NCBI GenBank assembly: GCA_020137815.1
Contig: CM035358.1
Location: 5,173,488 to 5,237,487 of the forward strand
Reading direction: 5' to 3'
DNA: 64,000 bases
Source: Hormiphora californensis
Lineage: Eukaryota; Ctenophora; Tentaculata; Cydippida; Pleurobrachiidae
Of the stretch, positions 48,901-57,235 are shown in pieces; position 1 is the stretch's first letter; each line of letters opens with the position of its first letter. The position numbers and the translations under genes are program-made. The notes below the pieces were generated by a model that worked only from the letters and a program-made list of their open reading frames with translations, did no database searches and was not told where the DNA came from.

Positions 48901-51900
48901 AAAAAGAGGCCGATAGTGAAAAAGAGACCGATGGTATATTCCTTGATGATATTGATGAGGATATTAGTGGACAGGCAGAGGAAATCGGCGAAGGTATGAA
49001 GAAGAAAAACACGGTAGCATTTTAGGATGGGGCATTGCCACCACAGAATAATATAATTCGAATGGCTCATTTCCCCAAAACAATACATATCCTCAATAAA
49101 TAGTTTTACGTAACATACTGTTTTAATGATTACATAGGGTAGACCGGGGTAATTTGGACGGTGGGGCAATGTGGTCACAGGACGGGGCAATGTGGACTAG
49201 TGATTTATATGGGACTTTTAAATTGTGGTGTTTAGTGTGAAATAACGAAAAATGACGACTTTAAAGTTAAACTTTATTTTGGTAAACTTAATTATGATAA
49301 TTATTTAAATTAAGGGTCAGAATTTCACAATATGATACTTTTCTATCCAGTTTCATCATCAAAATGACATTAGCTTTCGATTTAATTAGCTAATTGGCAT
49401 TTTAATGAAGCGTGGCAATTCGGACAATTTGGGGCAATTCGGACGAAAAAATCGGGGGCAATTCGGTCATAATCCAGATTACCCCATGGGGCAATTTGGA
49501 CTAGACCAAATTGCCCCATGGGGCAAATTGGTTAATACAAATTGGCCTTATGGCGCCATTATACTCGTTTCTATGGTAACCATAGACAACCTGCTTTCAT
49601 AATTATCCTATTCAATCAATATAGATGGCTAAAACTGAGTAAATAGACCAAAAAATAGAAAAAAAGGCGCATTTTACAACCAATTCTCTGGTTGCCAAGG
49701 TAACAAGTCAATCCATGGTGTGGCATTCGACAATCCAACTTAATACATTGAGTGGGAATCGGCCACTGTCATGATTTATTAGACTGGATCGCCATAATAG
49801 TAATTTCTGGCCTTGTAAGCACCTGAAAACACAAACATCATTCCTTTGAAAACCGTAGCTTTATTTGTGGCTTTTTGATCTTTGATGTCAATTTTTTCAA
49901 AAACCCTATTTGGGATAAGATTAAATCTTTTTCTAGTCAACTAGGCTAATCCTGAGCTTTCGAAAATGCACCCTACAGATATAGATCTGATGAATACTTA
50001 ATTTTTTGGTTAATTAGGCTAATTACTACTTAGTTAATTAATTTTGAAAAAAGGAATAGCACGGTAGTAGTATGTAAAATAGCCCCGCTGCCCCACGATT
50101 TCCGTGTCACCACATTATTCCATATATGGGCATGTGATGTCATAATCACGTGTCACATGACGTCACATGATGTTACGTGATTATTTTGTCACGTGACGTC
50201 ACACTATCTATATTATAAAGTACAAATGAGTGGCGTGGTGGTGATGATGATGACCTATCATCACGTGCAAATGGTGGGGGTTGCTAAGGGGTATTGGAGA
50301 TTGTGGGGGGATACTGCACGTGCATGTTTTTGGTTCTTTGTTGCGTGTTCCTGTATTGTTCCTGTGGTGTTTTGGGATCTACTACTGGAGCTGCCATGAT
50401 TGCCAAAGCCTTTCCTTACGTACCCCGTTGATTCTCTACATAGCTACAATTCTACGGATCTTTATCACCTGATTCTACATGTTATTCAGCGGGATTTCCC
50501 TTGATGTTTATCACCAGCGCTCTACCACTACCTACCTCCGTGTTCTTTACCCCGACATGGAGAGACAAAGAGTAAGAGGGGGTGGGGGCATAGAGACGGG
50601 TGGGGGGCTATTGTAGGAATTCAATGGGCTTTCTAGTCCTTATTATAATTTGCAAATGCGTGGCGTAGTGATGACCTATCCTAGCACGTGCAAATAGTGG
50701 GGGGGTTGCCAAGGAGGTGCCATAGCCCAGCTACGCAGCGGGTGATTGAAGGCTGCACGTGCGGGTTGGTGCAGTGGGTGAGAGGGGTGATTCTGGGTGA
50801 GGGGGTGGGGATTCGGGTCAACGGGTGCTCTAATTCAACGGGTTTTCTAGTAACGTCATACCGTGACGTCACGTGACGTCGTAGAATTTTTTCATATTTT
50901 CCATATATGGTCATATTTCATGAGATGTCACATGATATCATATGATGTCTCGTGATTATGAAGTCATTATGTGATATCACTTGGAAATAACGCTGGCAAG
51001 GGATCTCATTGATTTTTTGGTGCTGGCAAGCGCCCAATAAGCATTTTTAGCTGTCCCAAGAAATGTATTTCTGTGCAAGAGGTAGCGGGTTCGAAACCCG
51101 ACCGGGCCCGGATGGCTAGTTTAAAGTTTGCTAATTAATCGACCTCTGAAAATTATTATGGATAAATTTGGCGCTGACAAGTGCTCGAGCAGTGTATGGA
51201 TATTCCCAGCTGGCAAGGGCCACAGTATAGTGTAAAATGGTACCGCTGTACCACCTAAAAATGGGGTACACACTTGATAATCCAGCAAAATGTCTTGACA
51301 CTTGCATTAATGGGTGTTTTTAGCTGTTCCTAGCCATTCCTAGCTATTCCTTGTTAATTATAGGAATCTTAAAAGCGTTCCAAGTGTTCCTAGTCTATTC
51401 TCCGTATGCTCTATGAGTGTTCCCAGCAGTTCCTTGATCATTCAATCTATTCCTAGTGTTCCTAGTCTGTTATTCACCGTTATCTGGTGTTTCTCGCTTG
51501 TTCCAGGCATCACAAGAACACACAGGAACATCATAGGAACACGTTCGAACGGTTAGAAACACCTAGGAATAAACATGAAATCGAAAGAACACCAAGGAAT
51601 CAAGGGGTTCTTGAAAAGAACACCGAGGAACCAAATACTTTTGAAAAGAACATCGAGGAACAAAAGAGCTTTTGAAAAGAACACGTCGGAACATCGAGAG
51701 AACACCTGGGAACGCTATAAAAGGGGGATGTTTTCCATGATCATCATTTCCAACCATGTCTCATTCAAAGTCTTTTCTGAAAGCTCTACGATTAAATGAC
51801 AAAAAGCGAAATAGCTCTGATTCTGACCCTGACACAGATTCTGACCCGGAGATGGAATTGTCTGATGAAGAGATCGATTCACCAAATGTCGAAAGTGAAA

Positions 51901-54900
51901 AGCCATACTCGAGTCTACTGGAGTGTTTTGGTTTGAGGCATGATCTAATTAATGCAGATTTGACTGAAATTGAGCTGACACCAGAAGAGGAGCTTCTAAT
52001 AAATGCGATAAAGGAGAATGAATCATTGATCGTGATTCGTGAATTGGTGCAACAAAATCTAGAATTGGTAGAAGATATCACGGAAAAGGTGTTACCGGAA
52101 GAGAACGAAGATTGTCCAAATTGTGGGAATAAAGAGGAACAGTAAACACTAATGTAGGAACAGTGACGACTATAAAAGGAACACTTGTCTTTTAATTTAT
52201 TATTGTCATTTGATTTTTTCTGTAAAAATGTATCCATGCAATTTGTGTGATAGTGAATTTACGACTGTTTATCTTCTTCTTCAACATCAAAAATATGATC
52301 ACGAAAAATGGGGACCAACTGGTACTGACTCAGCTCAATCAATCATCGAGGCTGATGACAAAACAGAAAACGTTCCAAATGAGGAATCATCAATTATTTC
52401 TAAAAAGGATAATGAAGTAAATAATGATATGGAAGATGAGGATGATGATATTGAGGAAGATGAAATTGAGGATAAATCTGATCCATTAAAGGATATTGAC
52501 TTCAAGGCGTTGTACCGAAAACGAGATCAACAAGCTCGGAAATATGAGAGATTATACAAATCAAAGTTGAGTGAAACAAAACAGCATCTTGAGAGAATTC
52601 TCTTGTTTGAGAAACAACTAGATGAATTTAGGACAAAATTTAATGACACGAAGTTCTATGAGTTCTCGGATACAATAATCAACTCTAAAAATATCCGGGA
52701 CTATTTAGAACTACGAAGATTGATGGATATGAAAAGCTATGCTTCGATTGTACGTAGTAATAGACTGGTTAAAGCAATAAAAAGCCTATTTATCGGTCTA
52801 AAGTATGGAGTTGTTCCTCTAGTTGTTCCTCAGAGAAGGCATCTAAGTGCAAAAGGTAGAAAACTGATCAATCTGGTTGATTGCAAAAGCCTAGAAGAAA
52901 TCAAAAGATTACTTTTAAAGCATTCGAAAGAGTTTTATAATATTTTTCAAATTATCGGGAGAACACTATCCCTTGTTGCAAGTTTAGAATATGAAAATTG
53001 AGATGTATGTAATATTCTATTTGTAGCTCTAAAAAGCGTGTTTTCTGACTTATTTTTGTATTTTAAGCTGTTTTTAACCGTTCCTGTATGTTCCTGTGTG
53101 TTCCTGTGCCGTTCTTGTATGTTCCTGTATGTTCTTGTGATGCCTGGAACAAGCGTGAAACACCAGATAACGGTGAATAACAGACTAGGAACACTAGGAA
53201 TAGATTGAATGATCAAGGAACTGCTGGGAACACTCATAGAGCATACGGAGAATAGACTAGGAACACTTGGAACGCTTTTAAGATTCCTATAATTAACAAG
53301 GAATAGCTAGGAATGGCTAGGAACAGCTAAAAACACCCATTAATGCAAGTGTCAAGACATTTTGCTGGATTATCAAGTGTGTACCCCATTTTTAGGTGGT
53401 ACAGCGGTACCATTTTACACTATACTGTGGCCCTTGCCAGCTGGGAATATCCATACACTGCTGGAGCGCTTGTCAGCGCCAAATTTATCCATAATAATTT
53501 TCAGAGGTCGATTAATTAGCAAACTTTAAACTAGCCATCCGGGCCCGGTCGGGATTCGAACCCGCTACCTCTTGCACAGAAATACATTTCTTGGGACAGC
53601 TAAAAATGCTTATTGGGCGCTTGCCAGCACCAAAAAATCAATGAGATCCCTTGCCAGCGTTATTTCCAAGTGATGTCACATAATGACTTCATAATCACGA
53701 GACATCATATGATATCATGTGACATCTCATGAAATATGACCATATATGGAAAATATGAAAAAATTCTACGACGTCACGTGACGTCACGGTATGACGTTAT
53801 AGTGTGACGTCACGTGACAAAATAATCACGTAACATCATGTGACGTCATGTGACACGTGATTATGACATCACATGCCCATATATGGAATAATGTGGTGAC
53901 ACGGAAATCGTGGGGCAGCGGGGCTATTTTACATACTACTCACGGTATACTAAATTACTAGATGACTGAAAAGTTTGAAATCGATATCTCAAAAACTGTG
54001 GCTACAATCTAAGTTTGTCCAAATAGCCCCAACCTCGGTCTGGGGCAATGTGGTGTGTCGCGGTCACGTGATTGAATGCGTGCATTGTGATTGGTGTAGA
54101 AGCCACTAGTCCAAATTGCCCCGTGTCTCGCGATCAAAAATATTCCGACTTACCTTCATTAACAAGGTTAATTAGCTAATTAAAAGTTATGTTTTCGATT
54201 CAAATTTGTTCTGAGGCTCAAGATAAAGGTTCAGTTGCACAAATTGAGTAGCTAACTATAATTAATTAAGTAAATTAATGGCTCTTGAAATACCAATTGA
54301 ATGCAAAAACCGTCCAAATTACCCCGGTCTACCCTAAGTGCTGCAAAATGGTAGATATTGAATTTAATCAAATGTTATTACTGGGTTTCTGGTTTGTTTA
54401 ACAGTATTTATTACAGTTGCAAGTCCAGAAAAAATGTCTGTCGTGGAGGTAAAAGAAATACCAAGAGAAGAGCCCAACCTGAATGAATGGTAAGCACTTA
54501 AAATAATTCTGGATTAGAATATGGTATGTTTACATGACTTCATTGCATTACTAGTATAATCTATTTTTAGGGTGGACGTTGTCGGACGTGGAATACAGCA
54601 CAAGATGACTCAAGTCACCTTTGTCGTGTTTGCCAAAGTGAATGATACTGTTTGTATTGATTATGGACTTGGACCATTGCATCTACCAAAGCTAAAGGGT
54701 AGATTGAACAGTGGACTCTCCTTTTACAGCCGAACTTTCCCATTGTTAGCTTCATATCCTCTAGATTACCGCTTTTTCATCTTTAACAAGTTTTTACCTG
54801 ACAAAAGCGAGGTTATAAGAACATCGGGTCACAAAACAACAGATAGAAGAAGCCTCGTGGTTCCAGAAGGTAGGTTCTTGTCAGAACTGTGCTGTCTTGA

Positions 54901-55437
54901 AATCATTTAGTAGGGTCTTATGTTATACGTATTGACTGCACTTACACTCACCAGTAATTTGAGTAAATTACCAGGTCACAGTTTGATACTACACAAATGT
55001 GTATTCGAATACTCATTGAGGACTGATCCATATAAACTGTACATGGCATTGTCGCTCTACCTTTCCGAATCAAAAGACCTTGTTTGGAGTGTAGACCAGT
55101 TCTTGAAACATACTTTTCCTACCAACGATGAGGATTTGCGGTCTCTCCTTGAGGTAATTTACATGATTTAGCAGATAGTAAGCGGTTTTTGTCAATTTGA
55201 CAATAACGTTTGACGTTGGATATTATCAATTATCATATTTTGGTTATAATGAATTATTCTTTACAGGCCATCGGCGAGTTTCAATCTAAGAAAAATGATC
55301 TAGTATCGCATAATCTATTGACGGTTCTACTCCTAATCATGCACAAACTGAGATGTAAGCCGGAGATTTTGCGAGATATCGCTAAGATGTTACTTAACCT
55401 ACTAGATCGCAGAGCACCAAAGCAGGAAGAGAGGTAA
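45993..55437 (+). CDS. Unrecognised multi-exon protein with internal peptide repeats
   Basis: Probable exons: 45993-46159, 46183-46952, 47098-47514, 48829-48993, 54417-54489, 54571-54869, 54975-55153, 55267-55437. With these the total is 2,241 nt (746 aa). The N-terminus (KRFKVSWKG, DDFEQLLEQLKEKI, then KFSLSYQ, NLTDLDD) loosely resembles a PB1 domain. Five 17-aa repeats (QPSYDHLHGVPQPDRPV type), three GDEIP repeats and a Thr/Ser block (SITGSFTDAVTG, six times) follow in an acidic linker. A possible TM helix lies at ELSFYYILFFTIGLFVITV. The C-terminal 230 residues are a compact domain I cannot name. The frame changes between 46,160 and 46,182, so the first join is uncertain (a 23-nt intron or a frameshift). 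The final AGG-TAA could also be a donor. Intron 3 holds two elements and intron 4 the 5.2-kb nested element. Confidence 0.5.
46558..46812 (+). repeat. Five 51-bp coding repeats (17 aa)
   Basis: In-frame units read QPSYDHLHGVPQPDRPV with few changes (D/N/H at one place, Q/P at another). They are tandem copies in exon 2 of the unrecognised gene. Confidence 0.9.
47115..47350 (+). repeat. 36-bp coding repeats (12 aa, Thr/Ser-rich)
   Basis: Units of SITGSFTDAVTG / SVTGSFTDAVTG type, about six, in exon 3 of the unrecognised gene. The sequence is open in other frames too because it is built from GTTACTGGTTCT words. Confidence 0.85.
47604..47841. mobile_element. Inverted-repeat element (about 240 bp)
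   Basis: ATTACGGCGTTGCACCT... and ...AGGTGCAAGAGAGGCCGTAAT are inverted with inner arms (GACGTCCCCCGG / GAGATGTCCCAGCT). It lies in intron 3 of the unrecognised gene. Confidence 0.65.
47934..48813. mobile_element. piggyBac-like non-autonomous element (TTAA, CCC ends)
   Basis: CCCTTTGAGACCGATAG and CTATCGGTCCCAAAGGG are inverted and flanked on both sides by TTAA, the hallmark of piggyBac insertion. The element is 880 bp. The word GATAGGGTCACCAGTGACCC and its inverse recur at about 47,946, 48,280 and 48,672. No transposase is seen. It ends 15 bp before an exon of the host gene. Confidence 0.75.
48862..48917. repeat. Hairpin inside a probable exon
   Basis: CACTATCGGCCTCTTTGTCATTA and its near-inverse sit about 10 nt apart. 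It overlaps the TM-like part of exon 4 of the unrecognised gene. Confidence 0.6.
50125..50206. promoter_or_regulatory. Dense CRE/E-box-like words in the left arm
   Basis: TGACGTCA and CACGTGA/TCACATGA-type words recur (ATGTCATAATCACGTG, TCACATGACGTCACATGATG, GTCACGTGACGTCAC). They are mirrored in the right arm at about 53,760-53,880. Function is not shown; candidate binding sites or simply arm structure. Confidence 0.4.
50207..50636 (+). mobile_element. Helitron-like unit 1
   Basis: Begins TCTATATTATAAAGTACAAA and ends GGGCTTTCTAG, matching the 5'-TC and 3'-CTRR termini of Helitrons. It is inserted between A (50,206) and T (50,851, after unit 2) of the target; the right arm of the host element still has the empty A-T site. 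There is no Rep/helicase ORF. Confidence 0.75.
50637..50850 (+). mobile_element. Helitron-like unit 2, joined head to tail
   Basis: Begins TCCTTATTATAATTTGCAAA directly after the CTAG end of unit 1 and ends GGGTTTTCTAG before the host T. It is shorter than unit 1, sharing GCGTGG...GATGACCTATC, ACGTGCAAAT and the TTCAAYGGGYTTTCTAG end. Confidence 0.75.
51073..51105 (+). other. tRNA-like T-arm / B-box in the left arm
   Basis: GCGGGTTCGAAACCCG forms a stem with a seven-base TTCGAAA loop and contains GGTTCGAAACC, a perfect Pol III B box. The right arm (about 53,546-53,570) keeps GGTTCGAATCC with the stem intact. A full cloverleaf is not apparent. Confidence 0.45.
51716..51723 (+). promoter_or_regulatory. 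TATA box before element ORF1
   Basis: TATAAAAG, 40 bp before the ATG at 51,756, so the leader would be very short. Confidence 0.7.
51756..52145 (+). CDS. Element ORF1, acidic 129-aa protein
   Basis: The first ORF of the long-TIR element. It opens MSHSKSFLKALRLNDKK, a basic amphipathic start, then turns strongly acidic (DSDPDTDSDPEMELSDEE) with possible casein-kinase-type Ser sites. Leu/Glu-rich helices follow, and the C-terminus has CPNC, which could be half of a zinc site. There is no TM or signal peptide, so a nuclear or cytosolic protein is likely. I recognise no family. The ATG is the first after the TATA box. ORF2 begins 82 bp after its stop on the same strand with its own TATA box, so each could be a separate transcript. 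Selection for coding is not tested. Confidence 0.65.
   Translation: MSHSKSFLKALRLNDKKRNSSDSDPDTDSDPEMELSDEEIDSPNVESEKPYSSLLECFGLRHDLINADLTEIELTPEEELLINAIKENESLIVIRELVQQNLELVEDITEKVLPEENEDCPNCGNKEEQ
52171..52178 (+). promoter_or_regulatory. TATA box before element ORF2
   Basis: TATAAAAG, 57 bp before the ATG at 52,228, with the same core and a similar setting (ACTATAAAAGGAACA) to the ORF1 box. Confidence 0.7.
52228..53001 (+). CDS. Element ORF2, N-terminal C2H2 zinc-finger protein, 257 aa
   Basis: The second ORF of the long-TIR element. Residues 4-25 form one C2H2 finger (CNLCDSEFTTVYLLLQHQKYDH, CX2CX12HX4H). An acidic Asp/Glu/Ile stretch follows at about 65-90, then a basic, helix-rich C-terminal half without Cys clusters. 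An upstream in-frame non-ATG extension to 52,210 exists; ATG 52,228 is chosen because the finger begins at once after it and the TATA box lies 57 bp upstream. One finger alone rarely gives specific DNA binding, so dimerisation or RNA/protein binding is possible. I see no DDE, RVE, HUH or polymerase motifs. Codon use is AT-rich compared with the host genes. The product could regulate the element or bind its arms; this is inference. Confidence 0.65.
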   Translation: MYPCNLCDSEFTTVYLLLQHQKYDHEKWGPTGTDSAQSIIEADDKTENVPNEESSIISKKDNEVNNDMEDEDDDIEEDEIEDKSDPLKDIDFKALYRKRDQQARKYERLYKSKLSETKQHLERILLFEKQLDEFRTKFNDTKFYEFSDTIINSKNIRDYLELRRLMDMKSYASIVRSNRLVKAIKSLFIGLKYGVVPLVVPQRRHLSAKGRKLINLVDCKSLEEIKRLLLKHSKEFYNIFQIIGRTLSLVASLEYEN

Positions 55438-57235
55438 TTTTTTCCATGCTTGAGGTTTCCAGATCACGTTTTACCGGCACCTGGCTAAATCAAAATAGAA
55501 ATTCGAAACAACCGTGGCCAAACGCCATAGGACCTGAGATTAACATAGCAATTTGTAACTAAATTATCCCAGCTCAGTTTCTTCCTCCAGAATGTGACTG
55601 TAAATGACCAGCTACAATTTCACTTTCGGAGGCGTGGGAATATTTGTGAATCAAAATCGTTTTGATTGAAAACTAATTAGCAGGTCAGCTGCCGCGAGGC
55701 GTCATTAAATATGCTTTGATTAGACCAATTCCTAGTATACATCCTTTGATCTTTGAATAAGAACGTCACTTAAAAGAGGAGCTTGTTATCTAGTGGAATC
55801 TCAATTTCACCTCAAGTCCTCAATTTCACCTCACTCCTTCCGTCAGACCTCGGTACTTTAATTTCGAACCTATCGGGTGTGATATACCTACCTTGTGATA
55901 TAGGTACCTTGTTTGTTGCTTGGCTTACCATGAAAGAGGTTCTCATCGGTCATCTCACCAGAAACCAAAGACATGAAACACCACACGCACGTCGCACGAC
56001 ACAAAAACCCTTTTGGCTACAATTATACGTCATGCTATAGCTATAAGACGTGATGACGCCAAGTGCTTATCGAAAGAACGATGAACATTTCACTTTTGAC
56101 ATAAGCTTATGTTCTTGCTCTCTCCCCTTGATTTGATTTGAAAAAGGATAAAAATCGATATATGCAATGCATATAAAGAAACTATCCCGGCTGGCTCCTA
56201 TCGACGGAATGTCAATATAGACGGAGCGCTTGCCGCTTACACCTCAATATCACTTTAAAAAGTCACACACAAACAGTTCTCACGCACTACGGACAGACAT
56301 ACTAATACAGGGTAAGTCGGAAGAACGTGTCCGTTTGTCCCACGAGGCCTCACGAGACACCCCCAGCCGCTTCAGCGCCTCACGAGGCCCCACGAGACAC
56401 CACGAGGCGCCCCATGAGGCACTTGCTCTCTCCTCTTCAGTTCTTGCTCTCTCCGAATCACACGTCTACCCAGGGTCCTTCCAGATCTGCATGATTTTTA
56501 AACTTTGAACTTTAAGTTTTGAACTAGCAGCTCTAATCAGACCCGTGCAATATCACTCATAACCCTTCTCCACTACAAGCGGCACTGTTACACCTCGCTC
56601 TAATTACTTTGTAGAGCAGCACACAAACTAGGGGCAAAAATTTGCTATTCATTTCCGGATAGGGTTAGGAAGAGAGGAGCGAGAGATTGAAAACACATAT
56701 ATGTGGGAGATTGATAGATTAACTAAGGAGAGAGAAAGAATCGATAATGGATAGAGAGATTGGACAAGTACTGATGCAGGTTGACTAAAAAATAAAGAAT
56801 TAGTGACAAAAACACTGCTGCCGATTTTCACTATGCGAGCTTGTCTTGGGTACGTCAACAGTGCAGTGCAGCTATTTTCCACAAATCACTGCACTGGCAA
56901 GTGCCCCTGGGTCCATATGCACCTATCTCCGAACTGGATAGTCGGACTGGTCGGAGAGACTTCTTTTGTAGCTCATCCAAACCAGGAAGGTCGATTTATG
57001 AGGGATCGCCGGATCGAGATCGTTCCCCCAAACAAAAAGTCGTATCTCGCACCCTTCTGAAGTTTTTGGGCCACGGGTTATCCATACCACTTTGATTGTT
57101 TTTTGGTACTAGTTTGATACAATGCTAAGGCAAGTTGTTTAATTATTACATATATATTATGTATATAATTAATTGGCAAGTTTGTGGGGCTTTATAATTA
57201 AATATGTTTAATTATTAATTAGTGTTTAATTAGTA
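55438..57235. other. Intergenic; dispersed repeat copy, no gene recognised
   Basis: 56,311-56,425 is an inverted, diverged copy of the block at 5,395-5,672 (GTCGGAAGAACGTGTCCGTT, CACGAGGCCTCACGAGAC). The word CACTGCACTGGCAAGTGCCCC at about 56,887 also occurs at about 29,564. The rest is AT-rich without exons I can support. Confidence 0.55.

Larger units (their letters stand above)
50066..53940. mobile_element. 3,875-bp long-TIR element with 6-bp target duplication (Polinton-like integration signature)
   Basis: CACGGT lies exactly at both sides (50,060-65 and 53,941-46). The ends AGTAGTATGTAAAATAGCCC and inverse extend as near-identical arms to about 51,530 on the left, where Helitron insertions have lengthened them, and back to about 53,070 on the right, roughly 0.88 kb each. 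The interior carries two plus-strand ORFs, each with its own TATA box. A 6-bp duplication with AG-starting long inverted repeats is the Polinton/Maverick pattern. No integrase, DNA polymerase, ATPase or capsid ORF is present, so it would be a non-autonomous derivative or a different kind of element. Confidence 0.85.
49137..54334. mobile_element. Outer TA-flanked element, split by a second element
   Basis: GGGTAGACCGGGGTAATTTG is inverted at the right end, with TA at 49,135-36 and 54,335-36. Subterminal words of GGGGCAATTTGGAC type are repeated at 49,155-49,200, 49,425-49,550 and 54,030-54,125. Without the insertion at 50,066-53,940 it would be about 1.3 kb and without an ORF, like a Tc1/mariner-type MITE. 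Confidence 0.8.

Noticed and set aside
50066-53940. Full Polinton/Maverick or a parvovirus-like genome
   Set aside because: No polymerase, integrase, ATPase, capsid or Rep motif is visible; only the integration footprint and arms fit, so it is called Polinton-like in signature only.
54571-55437. RNF213-like carbohydrate-binding region
   Set aside because: A faint resemblance in spacing only; no diagnostic motif, so no name is given.
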